Below, in pieces: positions 24,059-58,440 of a DNA stretch of 64,000 nucleotides; position 1 is the stretch's first letter, and each line of letters begins with the position of its first letter. Both the position numbers and the translations under genes were made by a program. Under the pieces are notes generated by a model, which saw nothing but the letters and a program-made list of their open reading frames with translations, ran no database searches and was not told the origin of the DNA. The DNA lies in the NCBI GenBank assembly GCA_013396525.1, contig VWYX01000911.1, positions 272,643 through 336,642 of the forward strand, written 5' to 3'. The stretch comes from Chaetorhynchus papuensis. Lineage: Eukaryota; Chordata; Aves; Passeriformes; Rhipiduridae.

Positions 24059-25545
24059 ACATGTAAAATAATATTACTTAGCCTTCAGAAAACCTTTTGT
24101 TCTGTAGTTAACGCATTTGTAGTATTACCACATTTATGCACTTTTTCAGTTACAATGTTGGTTCAGGTATTCCCAGTTAGTGTACCTTAATGCCTAATTC
24201 ATCTGGAGAATTCTTTTTTCCTTACACTACTATTCCTTACAATGTTAGGTTAATTAAGCTACATGTAGATATGGAAATTAATATTTGAACTTCATTTTAA
24301 CAACTCAAAATTGATTTTGCAGAAATACTTTCACAATTGAATAATCTACTTGAAATGCCAAGAGACGACCGTTAGTTACATACTTGTTTATATTTAATAC
24401 ACACAAGATTATTTGGAAGTCTACAGGTTACCTTCCTAACAAAAAATTGCTGTGAGTTAATAATAATGAACTGTACTGGGTTTAGACCTAAAATCCTGGC
24501 TTATATGTTAGTTGTTAGTGATGGAACTTCTATTGTATTTTATTAATGACAGTGTTCTGTGTTCAATGGGTGAAGATTCTGCAGGGTGGGATCTTACACT
24601 TTCAAAGACTGAATAATTAAATGTCAAGTAAGCCTGCAAACCACTGATGGCATGCAGTAATATTGTGATCTCACACTTATTAACAAAAAATAACCTTTAT
24701 ATTATTTACAGAAGGTAGAGTATATAAATCAGGTACGTACCAAGCACTGTTGTGCTAATACACTGATCAGGTTTAGACAATGAGCTTTAGTTTTGTACTG
24801 TTTAGAAGTTCTAATGTCAGTTTTCAGTTCAACATTAATGGGACAGTTTGACATTCACTTTTTGTAGTGCTAGCAAAATACTGTGATTTTGAATTAGACA
24901 TTAATTCAAATGGAAATACTATGTTTTGACACCATAGTGCCGTTCTTATGAGCTCTGTTTTACTTTAATCTCCTGCTTGGCCTTATATTTAAATCCCTAT
25001 GCAACTGATATTTTATATCTCTGTTTTTAAAAATTAGATAATATACCGAAATGATCCCCTTGTAAACCACTTGTTGCTCTTTCCTGGTACAGGATTTTAA
25101 GCTCTGTATACTGTGATCCTTTATTTTACTATGCCAGTTCCAAATAATAATCTGCCTTGGTTTAGAAACATTTTTTGTTATTTGGAAGAAGATAGAGTTC
25201 TTTAAATACGTGAATGAGTTAGGTCTAGAGAGAAAACTTACTAACACTTTTATTTTATACAAATGCCCTCAAGTTTGTGGTTGGTTTCATTTTCCTGCCC
25301 AATTGTCTTATTTTGTCCAGATCATTTAAAAGTTGAGCATAAAGCTGCATTGCTTTCTGGCATGTTGGCCTTTGTACTGTGCCTAATCTACCATCGGTTG
25401 TTTCTCTCCCCTCACAGCCACAATCTACAGTATGTAAATTATCTTATTCTTAACAAAGGTTCTTTTTAAATTAGTAATATTTTGATGCTTTGAATGTTCA
25501 TTTTAAAAAAGAAACTAAACACAATGCATTTTGAGGTGAATTTTA

Positions 25546-25551
25546 AATAAA
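25546..25551 (+). terminator. GAB1: Candidate proximal poly(A) signal of GAB1
   Basis: Canonical AATAAA about 1.7 kb after the stop codon, followed within 30 nt by a G/T-rich stretch suitable for CstF. A good candidate for a short 3' UTR isoform. Confidence 0.5.
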
Positions 25552-27102
25552 TCAAGTTGTTCGGTTTTGATGTGTAAACTCTGTCCTGTGAAGCAGCAAA
25601 CAGATGCCAGTGTGCCTGGGAAGGTGCCTGGATTCCAACCACACTTTGTCAGAATTGTAGATTACCTCCTAGTACCTCTCAAAAAGCAAATGTACAGCTA
25701 GAATAATTTTCAACATGAATCTCTGACTTAAAACTCTGCACCAAAAAGCCAAATAATGTGAATTCCCAGTCTTCTGGGAGCCAGGAGCAGTGATGTGCCT
25801 GAAAGAATCAGTCTCCTAGGCTGGCCTCTCTTGCTGAGCTAGTGATAGAAGGTGAGTTTGCTCTAAGTTTGCTGATATCAGTCCTTAGTTTACAGATTAC
25901 ACTTACTCTTTCTTCATTTAAAATTTGGCAGGATTTATATAACATAAATTTTTATTATGATTGAGAATCCATTCTTAATTTCTGGGCTTTTTCCCTTTAT
26001 TTTGTTAAGGAAAACAGGAGTTTCCACACTGTACAGACAGTGTCACATTTTCTAAGTAGCAGTCTACAATTCTTCTTTAATTAGATTTCCAAGCTGTTTT
26101 CTCCCCCATATTCCAGTAATACATTTTCCGTACTTACATGCTGTCCGTGGTACATTCAGAATCAGAGGCATGATACTAACTTTTGATGATACATCTCATT
26201 TTCACCAGTGAAGCTACAGGGGCTTCACTGTGCAGATGTGTCTGAGCTCTTGGATGTTCTAAGGATGTGAATATAAAATTGAAAATGTGACTCCTAAAGT
26301 TGGAGGTGGTAGAAAGCAAGCAAAACTGATATTAGCCCTGTGTCACTTCCAGTTAATAGATTTGAAAGGACACTCTAGTTGGAGGAAAGCTGGTGGAAAC
26401 TCCAGTAGATACTGGTGCAGAAGTCATTTGTCAGTGTTGCTTGACAAGTGTTCTTTTTTCAAATAGGTGAGTTTTTTCTAGTTTCACTCGAACTACATGT
26501 TACCAGTTGCAGAGACAGTTTTCATTGCTGTATGTGTCATTATAAATTGCAAATATATATGTGCAATATGTCTTTTACAAATACACAACATCTTGCTCTT
26601 AAAAATCAAAGAAAACTTGGTGCCTTGTGCACTAAGATTGACTTGAGAGGTGATTTGGTATCACTCCATGGTGTGATCTGAACATTTCATTATCTGGTAA
26701 GTACCAGTGGCCACACTTTTACACACTGTGACATAATCACTATTACCTCATGAAGTGGAAGTGCAAACATGGCTGCTCCGTTCCACTAAAACTTTGTAAT
26801 GTGACGTTGAGAAAAGGTGAAAATGTGATCATTAGTCTTCTTTCTTTACTGAGATTTGTATTTATGCAAAAAATAATAACAATCCATGCGTGTATGACAG
26901 TTGTGACATAGTGCCACACTTAAGGAGTACAGACAAATTACAGTACAGCTGTTTTGATTAAGTAATTTAGAATTCATCGCTCCTTGTAGCTAATGAGGGA
27001 GCGATGGACACCCCTGTAGCTTTCACAGTGCACCAAGAGCCAAGCAAGATTTTTATCAAAGTGAAATTTAAGTTTAGCTATTACTGCAGCAGTAAATTTT
27101 TA

Positions 27103-27140
<38 letters not shown>
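27103..27140. repeat. (TG)n(TA)n compound microsatellite
   Basis: A TG run of eight units passes directly into a TA run. It lies in the probable GAB1 3' UTR or just beyond it. Confidence 0.95.
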
Positions 27141-28231
27141 CGTAGTAGCCTTGCAAAAGTACTTTGGGAACATAGCAGCCCTGGACAGAACTTCCATTCC
27201 CTCCTTAGCTCTAGAGGTTTGTGTCATGAAAAGTGAATGGATGTTTATTTGCTCAAGGAGAAGGTATTGCCATACAATGTCAGTGTGCGATTTGGACAGC
27301 AATAGTGTCACTTCATCTGTTGAAATATTTCACACCTGTAGTTCTTAAGAAGCTCAGCACTATCCACAGGTGAACTAAAATTTGGAGATTATCCTTCATA
27401 TTTCCTACATCTGCACTTGGTCTCTGTGTATTGCACCAAACTGCTTCTCAAAGGTTCATTTCTTGTTGTTTGTTTTATTGCTTGGGGTACTAATATGGCT
27501 TGTGACCACAAAAAAAGGTGCTTGTCTAGCAATTAGTGTAATAAGTGTTCCACAAAAACATTGTGTTGATTGGGTGTAGATGAACCAAATCCCAAGCAAT
27601 GAATCCCAGTGGTTTCCAGCTTTTTGCCTTAATTGAACAAATATTTTGAGTTCAGCTCTCAACCTGACAAGGTGGAGAGTGGGATAAAAAGAAAAGGTGT
27701 TGAGAGGGGTATGAACAATGTCTTTGACATTTTAAGTTTTCCAGTATATGTTTATGGTTCAGCAGCCCTGATGTTAATTTTCAGTACCAAAAGTGGGAGG
27801 AGAGCAGGTATTGGATGCATGACCAGTTGAAAGGTTTTTGCCATCTTGTCATTAGGTAAACAGAGCTAGATTGTTCTGGTGCCAGTGGTTTTTTTTCTAG
27901 ATGGTCTTTAAAAGAAACTTTCCATGTTTTATTTGAAAGGGATGATCTATGCTTCAGCTTTTTTATGAGAAGCAGGTACAATTGTATAATCTGCTGTGCA
28001 CACACACAATATTTAACTTTAATATGCAAAAATGGAATAGAAAAAAACCTGTACAGTTGAGAACATAAAACACCAAGTTGGTAAAATGAAGACTCTCAAA
28101 GTTTTCCTGCAGTTATAAAGCCACCACTTGTAGTAATCATCATGATTCACTCTTGAAAATTCTCCCAGGATCTCTCATCATTGCCAAGCCTTTTCCTGGT
28201 AAGTTATATCTGCAAATCCTAGTAAGATTTT

Positions 28232-28237
28232 AATAAA
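28232..28237 (+). terminator. GAB1: Candidate distal poly(A) signal of GAB1
   Basis: Canonical AATAAA about 4.4 kb after the stop codon, with a T/G-rich region 10-60 nt downstream. The choice between this and the other AATAAA sites needs 3'-end reads. Confidence 0.4.
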
Positions 28238-30703
28238 TGCTGTTTGAGGTCCTGGGTTTAATGTGCGTATGTGGGGCTTGCACAAGGTACCCAGACAGCT
28301 TGATTGTTTTAATCAGAAGGCCAGAAGAGGAGGAAAAAAGAAATATGTCTTATTTTCCCTGAATTCCTAACAGACTTCAAAATATGTAAGTTTTCATATT
28401 TTTATGCATTTTTCAGGGAACATACTTTAGAGGAAGGAATCACTACTTGCTTCTGTGCACTTGTGCTGGTTTTTGCACACTTGTAAACTATGCAGACTGG
28501 CTGAAATGTTTAGGGTTTTTTCTTTCCATTACATGTTAGGGCTGAAGGATGCAGGCCTGGGAGTTTTGGAGATGCCTCAGACTGGCCTGCTAGTGTACCT
28601 CAATTGGAGTCTGGAGTTAATTGCATCAAAGCATTGATTCAACCCTCTGCTGAGGTGATCTTCATAGTAATACCTATAAATCATGGTGTGCATATTTAAT
28701 TATTTTTTTAAAATTAATCATAATTGAAACCCAAATGTTGAAAACAAATGGTGTTTAGAGTTAAGCTCCCTAATCTCCAGTTAGGCATAAAGCAGCATTT
28801 GAAAAGGCATTATGTGTAACAGGGTTCAAATTCCCCAGGCACACAAATCCATTTAGGATCTTCTGAGCAGCAGAATTTAATATTCAAGGCACCACTGTCC
28901 TCTTTAAGTAAGTGAAAGTTCCAAGAATTTTTTCAAAATCTAATTTCTACTCAATTATGTAAATATAAGTTTAGGAACCAAATTCTAAAAATACTCCTTA
29001 CATTTTAACTATATTTTTTCCTTCATAAATTAAAGAAGTGATGATCCTCAAGACATTTTTGCCTTTAACTCTACTCACTGACAGCCCAATATGAGGAAGC
29101 ACAAAATAGACTTGGCCCTTGAACATTTTAAAAAGAAGAAAAAAGTAAAGGAGCCACCCAGGACCAGGATTTAGCCTCTGGTCCCCTCATACACCATGGG
29201 GCGCAGCTGCTCACAGTTCCAGTGCTCAGCTTAGAAGCTGGGACACAAATCCTGTGGCCAGTAGCAGGGAAGCACCAACAAGCTCTGAAAAAGTGGTTTG
29301 CTTAAAAACAATATCAAGGGTTGAAGCAAAAATTTGGTTTTGGAGAGGGTTGATGGGTTTGTTTCCTCTGTGTAAAAGGGATAGGATAAAATTTAGGATT
29401 GTGATGCAAGTATACCCAGTACTACCCTTTATGAGCTGTGCTGCATCTCACTGTGAATTCTACTGTTCACCCCCAGTTTTTTGTAATGGTATCTGTGGTC
29501 TGTATTTTTTGTAGAGCATTTGGTATACCAGAAGGGCTGTCTTTACAGTCTGGGATCAAGGATAAGAAAATGTTGGTTCCCACCAACATTTTAAGTTCAG
29601 GGATAAATTTCCAATGGATAGTTCCAGGATCTGAAGATTTTCCTTTAGTAGGTGCATTGTGTATAAGGATGGAAACGTGAAATTAAGCAAGCAGTTATTG
29701 TTCTGTAAATGGGATGTTATTCTGCTTTAAAAAAAAAAAACCCAAACAAAACCAAAAAAATTATAATTATTTAAAACTTGTCTGTTCTGCACACAAAATG
29801 TCAGACTTTTCTCTTTGTAGTTTTTATCTCCCCTCATCATAATGATCTGAATAAATGCTGTTATGTTTTCTCCAGGACACTTAGTTCTTTGGTGAAGTCT
29901 TACTTTGGTTTCCTGTGTCTTTCTGACATGATTTTCCTCCCACCTATTCTCTTGAATTAAAGGAGGGTTGAAAACCAATTACTGTTATAATAGCTGCTCT
30001 GTTTTTTGTGAATGAGCAGGAGGTTTTTTTAACTTAGCAAATCTCTGTTGTTATTCAGAATAATCACTACTGCAGAAAGGAATTCAGATGATGTATACAA
30101 AGCAGTAACTCCAAAGGAGTAACTATAGGCCAATACAAAAGGCATGTTCATGTCTAAAACGAAGGGCTCAGGAAATACATGTGGCACAAAACAACCACAG
30201 TCTACAGCACACGAGAGCCCACCATTTTTGCAATAAAACTGTGTTGGAAGCCCCTGTATGTAGTATCTGTTCTGATACTATAGTTACAGGAAAGTAGATA
30301 CTTGTCAATGGTTAAGTGTCAAAGTGGTTTTCAAAGTCTTTCATGAGTAGTTAAGTATCTAAACACTGGGGGGGAAATTGGCCCAGATCACAACTGAGGA
30401 GAAACAAAGCAGCATAGGAAAGGCAAGAAAACTATGAAAATCAGATTAAGATGCTATGGCAGAGGCATCAATGTATGAAATTTGGGTGTAGAGGCAGATA
30501 GATACCTGTGTATATGTGGAATCCAGCTAGAACCATTATTTTAAGGGATAAAACTGCCCATGTAGTTAAAAGTAGAAAGTAGAGAAGTTGAAGTATTACG
30601 TCTTGCTTAAAAAAACTCTTTCTCAGATTTATTCCTATCTTTCACTGAAAGTTTATATCCAACTTCTTAAAATCCCTTTTTGCTCTAAGAATAATAGCAG
30701 CAG

Positions 30704-30760
30704 AAGGAAGTCTCGATGACCTCAAAGGTCTTTTCCAACCTAGTTAATTCTGTGATTCTC
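30704..30760 (+). mobile_element. CR1 LINE 3' tip, plus strand
   Basis: Contains a diverged GATGACCTCAAAGGTC followed by CTTTTCCAACCTAG and an ATTCTGTGATTCT 3' end, the pattern of a CR1 terminus. Only the last 55 bp or so can be recognised. Confidence 0.75.
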
Positions 30761-30951
30761 TAAGTCAGGTGGCTTAACTGCTGTGCCAACAGATGGAGGA
30801 AGTGAGTTTTCAAAAAGAGTCTTCCCTTGCCCTGTCTCCCTCTGGTTGCAATGCTGTAAGGTGAGGAGTGAACTTCATGAAAAGAAATAGGGCCAGGGCA
30901 GAACCTGGTTTCTGAGAGGGAGGAGGACCTGGAGTTTGAAAAGGGAAGGAT

Positions 30952-30975
30952 CTGTGTGTGTGTGTGTGTGTGTGT
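30952..30975. repeat. (TG)n microsatellite
   Basis: About 12 uninterrupted TG units, immediately followed by AATAAA (30976). Confidence 0.95.
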
Positions 30976-33707
30976 AATAAAGTGTTTGTGTGGTTTTTTT
31001 AATATAAAAATGTATTTTACATATTGAAAAAATACATATTTTTGCCTTTTGGTTGAGCCTTTTCAGTCATAGCAGCAAAGAAATAAAATCTAAAAGCATT
31101 TTATTCACTCTGGGATTTTTCTGTGAGAGTGCTGATTGTTACAGCATCTCCATTCTTTGAGGATTTCTGTAATGAGTATCAACAGTTGACTCCATATGGG
31201 GTCTTTTTTTTTTTTGCATGGGTAAATTTTATTGATGAAAGGGCTGGTTTTAAACTGGACACAAGCAGAGTCTGATATGCTATGTGCATGCCATGTTGCT
31301 GTTACTGAATATTCACTGGTTTGTGGTTGGGCACAATTTGAAAGACTCTTGGTCTTCACATACCACTATTTTTGTAGTCTGCTTTTTGAAAGTAGACATG
31401 CAGCAGGCTTACAAATGTTCATTACAGTTTGTTTAAGCACAGCAGATGAAGTCAGTGCTGTTTATTTTCTATGAAAGTTTAATTTTACCAGGATGGTTAC
31501 ACTGTAATTTGAACATCATCTCAACATCATCTTCACAGTACTCAAAATGTAAAGAGCACATGGATGAAATTTATACACCTACATGTGGTAAACTCTAAAA
31601 TGTTTCCATTGCATTAAGGAATCTACTGAAATTAATGTATGGTATTGTTTGCATGTGTTGGTTTTTTTTGTGGGGGATGAGTTTTTTAATAATGAAAATC
31701 AATGTGTTGCCATTTATGACAAAGCTGATGACAGTCACCTTTGCTGATGGCAGAGGGTTTTGGGGTTTGGGGTTTTCTTTGGTTTTTTGGGGGGTTTTTT
31801 TTAACAGATGTAGCATGATTTTGATGACTTCTTTGACTGTTGATCCTCTGTGTGTGTGTGTGTGTACACATCACCTCTTGCCTGCAGCACTGTTAATCTG
31901 AGGCTGGAAGAAAAGTGACAGTGACAGAAGTGATGGCTTTGAAATAAGTCTAATTGTGTTTACTCTTGATGGGATAGTCCAGCTCAACATCAGCCTTGTG
32001 AGGAACTAGAAAAACTGGCAGTATCTCATCTCACAGGGGTAGTATCTTGCTTTGGCATTGCAAACTAAAAAAAAAATGGCAAAGGCCCCCTAGGATCTGA
32101 ACACAAACAAAGCTCTCACCCCTCTCTTACCTTCTTGAACCCAAATGATTGCCATATGTCTGATGGAGCAACCACAAACAGCTCTATTTCATTCCTTTTG
32201 TTTCCCAAATTTTGGGAAGATTTACAGTGTTGATACATGTGCAGCAATGCCTATTAGCATAACTGCTGCACAGCTAATAGTATCATTTAGAGTTGCTCTT
32301 ACTTGTGGTGTTTCAATTTCTTGTTTAACAAGGAGCCATCTAAAGAATATTAATTAAAATTATGTTTGCACAACTAAGCAACAAAATTGAAAGACGTGTC
32401 GCCCGAGAGATTTGACAAAAATCTGTAATTAAACTGTTCTTTACTAACTTCATAAGCATGTTAATAATTAGTTGTCTCTACGGTTTGGTACTGGCTGAGG
32501 GGGGATTTCTTGCTTTATTGTGTGTTTGCCCATATGTTGGTGTTCAGCACATCAGTAACCTCTGTCGTGAACTTCTTTATGCCACTGGTTGCGTTCAATT
32601 TAAGGTCTTCATATTTGGGCTCTGTATGGACTGTTATCATGATTTTGCGTGTTCATGAACATTTTCCTGTTAACTCGGAAAGTCCTCTTTCCTGCTTTGG
32701 TTGGGGTTTTTTTGGGGGGGTGGTTTGGTTTGGTTGTAGTTGTTGGGTGGGGTTTTATTTTGGTTTTGGTTTTCTGGGGGGTTTTTTGAATAGTCTTCTG
32801 CTCTGCTTTCAGGACTTCAAAAAATTCAAAAAGAAATCCAGAGCCTTTTGTCTTTTAACTTTTGGCAAGTTGGTTTTTTTTTTTTCAATTATTTTGCCTG
32901 TTGAAGTAGAGATGAATGTTCACGTTTTCTGATACCAAGCACGCAAATATCTCAACACCCCCACCCCCTGACATGGTGCTATTTTATTTTGCTGGATGGT
33001 GATTTGGACAGAGGACGTGCTTTTCTCCCTGCTCCATCAAACCAGATCCTACCTGTTGGTTTTAGTTTGATTATAAGAGATAGTGTCAAAGGTGCTGAAA
33101 TCTCCTCACCGTTCTTCCCAAATACCTGACTTCTTCCCAAGGGCCTTCTACCCCATTTTCCTTCACCAGTGATTCTCCATGTGTGGTTTTGCTTGTGTGC
33201 TTTGCAGGAGAGGTAAAAGAATGAAAAATGGGAAAGGGGGGAAGTGTAGCTCCCTTCCCACCCTGACCTACACTCCTCACCACATGGAGAGCACCGCAGT
33301 ATCTGGAGCAGCTCTGGGAGAGGGGGCAGGAGCTGAGGCACAGCAGATGGACACAAGACTATGCTGGAAGAGTATAGGTGGCTAAATTAACACAGTTAAG
33401 TATAATTTACTGCTGCATGTATTTAAAAGTTCAAGCCGTGTCCCTGAATGGAGAGAAAAGCGTTTAGCAAAGCTCAGGGACTGGGTTTTCATCTGTGATA
33501 AGAGATGACAAAAATGAGTGGGAAAATGTGTCAGTAAATTTGTGATGAGCTGAGAAATCCTATTCTAGGAAAATTGAGATTTTCTGGGAATTTATTCTTT
33601 TGAGTAGTTCCGGCAGAAACAAAGTGACACAATCTTTTGGAAATGTCAAAGCTAGTAATTTTAACTTCAAAAAAATATTAAAGGACGTCTGTAATGAAAG
33701 ACAATGA

Positions 33708-33905
33708 AATGAAGGTTGTAATAATCATCATGGAGATGGTCTCTTTTGCTGCTACCTTCCAGGTTACAATGGTTTCTCAGGATGTGGAAGATGCAGCTTC
33801 ACAAACCTGTGGAGTGCGCTCAGTGGCTGCGTCTACACTGACAACACTTGTAAACATTGCTGGAATACCTACAGGTGTGACAAATCTGCAGGAGATGATG
33901 TGTAG
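33708..33905 (+). other. Cysteine-rich short ORF, unknown
   Basis: An open frame of 65 codons between stops at 33705 and 33903 encodes nine cysteines, including the EGF-like looking FCCYLPGYNGFSGCGRC. A pyrimidine-rich stretch ending CCTTCCAG (33766) and an AG|GTGTGA (33873/33874) could act as splice sites. I recognise no family, and a second + frame and the minus strand are also open here, so this may be chance. Confidence 0.15.
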
Positions 33906-34614
33906 AGCAATTCGGATGATGTGGAGAACCTGGCTGTCCACACTGTGAACGAGTCAGGGGACTTTTGCTTCTGACTAGCTCAGGTCTGGCCCTTTGGACA
34001 GCCTCTGTTAGCACTTGGAGTGCAAAAGCAGTGCTCTTAAGCGGACTTTCCTGCTCAGTTTTGTCCCATTCCATGCACTCTGGGGTTCTGGGATGCATGC
34101 TCTGGTAGGTGGCACCTGGCAGGTTATCAGTGAGGAGGTGCACTCCTCCTGTGAGCGAAGGCAGTGCAGGTGTAGATCTGTTCAATCACATCCTAAAGCA
34201 GGGGGCTGCGGCCCACGATGCTTCAAGCTGGGAGCAGACACTGTGTTGTTGTACTCAGGTGGTTACAAAACTATACTTCTGTACCTACAAACTTGGTCTG
34301 GCTCCACCAACCTGAGCAAGTGAGAGCAGGGGACTTGAGAGGGTGGCTTTGTGACACCCTTTTAGTGAATGCTCAAGCCCCTCTATCCAGAACTCATGGA
34401 GAGATGAGGAACCCATGCAGCAACCTGAAGCTGCCTCATCAGTAACTTGCTGTACAGCACATTGCTGTCACCTGCTTTAATCACACACCACTGCTGCTCC
34501 CAGGAGGTGCCGGAGCCATGAGATGGCACAGGAAGGTTGCTGCCGGGCTCCAGCCAGAGCACGGCTTCACCTCCTCGGGTGATTCCTGAGCCCTTCCCGG
34601 AGGGCAGTTAAGAT

Positions 34615-35036
34615 GGGGAAGGGCCCTGAGAGGAAGCCGTATGAGGAGCGGCTGAGGTCACTTGTTCTGTTCAGCCTGGAGGAGGCTGAGGGGAAACCTC
34701 ATCGCAGTTTCAGCTTCCTCATGAGGGGAAGAGATAGACACTGATGTCTTCTCTGTGGAGACAGTGACAGGACGCCGAGGGAATGGCCTGAAGTTGTGCT
34801 GGGGACGTTTAGGTTGGACGTCAGGAAAAAAAATCTTCCCCCAGAGGGAGGCTGGGCACTGGAACAAGGTCCTCAGGGAAGTGGTCACAGCAGCAGCCTG
34901 ACAGAGCTCAAGAAGTGTTTGGACGATGCTCTCAGGCACAGGGCGTGACTCTTGGGGATGTCCTGTGCAAGGCCAGGGGTTGAACTCGATGACCCGTTTG
35001 AGTCCCTTCCACCTCAGGATATACTGTGATCTTATC
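34615..35036 (+). mobile_element. CR1 LINE 3' end, plus strand
   Basis: A close match to the last 420 bp or so of CR1: GAGGAGCGGCTGAGGTCACT, the GGGAATGGCCTGAAG segment, AGGGAAGTGGTCACAGCAGC, GTGTTTGGACGATGCTCTCA and the terminal TTGAACTCGATGACCC leading to an ATACTGTGATCTT 3' end. It is 5'-truncated. It ends about 70 bp before the SMARCA5 CpG island and lies in the same orientation as the gene. Confidence 0.95.
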
Positions 35037-35539
35037 CAGACTACTAAACCTGATCCCTGCCCAGACTTGACCCATCTCTCCTGTACGGCCCTGAGTCACA
35101 GGGAGGTGAAGACTCCGCAGTTACAGAGACGCCTCCCGCTCCGTGCCCGGCCTCGGCAGCCCCGCGGGCTCGGTGGGGTCCCGGCGGATCCCAGAGCGCT
35201 CCTTCCCGGGCGCTCCGCGCGCCTCCGGGCGGGCCCCGCAGCGCCCCCAGCGGCGGCGGCACGCGCTGCTCGCTCCCCGCCGCGCGAGGGGGAAAGTCTC
35301 GCGAGCGCGGGCTCGCGGCGCGGCTCGCGCGCTGGTTGGCGGCTCCCGCCGGGACGGGCCGGGCCGGGCCTCGCTCCCTCCGCCGGCCGCGCTCCGGGAA
35401 CCGGGATCCGCAGGCCGCCGCCGCCTCTTCCTCCTCCTCCGCCGGGATCCCGGGTGCCGCCTGCCCCTGCCCGCAGCGCGCAGCCCGCCGGACGCCAGCC
35501 CGAGCCTCGGCGGAGCGCCGTTTCCTCGCGGCGGGGATC

Positions 35540-58214
<22,675 letters not shown>

Positions 58215-58440
58215 ATGCAGAATTTTTTTAATCTCTAAATTTAAGAAGTAGTTCTTTAATTTACGGGTCTTCATAAGATGTACTGTATAATGCTTAACTA
58301 TTTTAAAGAACATTGGGTTCATCTGTTTATTGAACTAGAACATAGTACTTAATTGTAGTTTCACTTTTTTAAATGCAACAGCTGTGCTGAATTTTTTTTA
58401 CCATTAACACTTGAAGTAATAAATTGTCTTCATTTATTAA
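58215..58440 (+). other. SMARCA5: SMARCA5 3' UTR
   Basis: A short AT-rich 3' UTR from the stop to about 15-20 nt past AATAAA at 58418. Further polyadenylation downstream cannot be excluded. Confidence 0.75.
58418..58423 (+). terminator. SMARCA5: SMARCA5 poly(A) signal
   Basis: Canonical AATAAA about 204 nt after the stop, followed within 40 nt by a TTGTGACCTTTTTTG-type T/G-rich stretch. Confidence 0.8.

Larger units (their letters stand above)
23838..28250 (+). other. GAB1: GAB1 3' UTR (probable extent)
   Basis: AT-rich sequence directly after the stop, without long coding frames. It contains a Pumilio-type TGTAAATA at 24051-24058, AATAAA at 25546 followed by a GT-rich stretch, a TG/TA microsatellite at 27103-27140, and AATAAA at 28232 with GT-rich sequence after it. 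Mammalian GAB1 also has a multi-kilobase 3' UTR. The distal limit is inferred; further AATAAA hexamers occur at 29850, 30232 and 30976. Confidence 0.55.
28251..34614. other. GAB1-SMARCA5 intergenic region
   Basis: AT-rich sequence with no gene I can support. It holds a short + strand CR1 end (about 30704-30760), a TG microsatellite (30952-30975), G/T-rich tracts (31755-31794 and 32703-32780) and a cysteine-rich short ORF of unknown status (33708-33905). Short ORFs elsewhere lack recognisable domains. Confidence 0.7.

Noticed and set aside
33820..34185. A 121-codon minus-strand ORF upstream of SMARCA5, considered as a divergent transcript protein
   Set aside because: No domain recognised and it starts over 1 kb from the CpG island; a noncoding divergent RNA cannot be judged from sequence.
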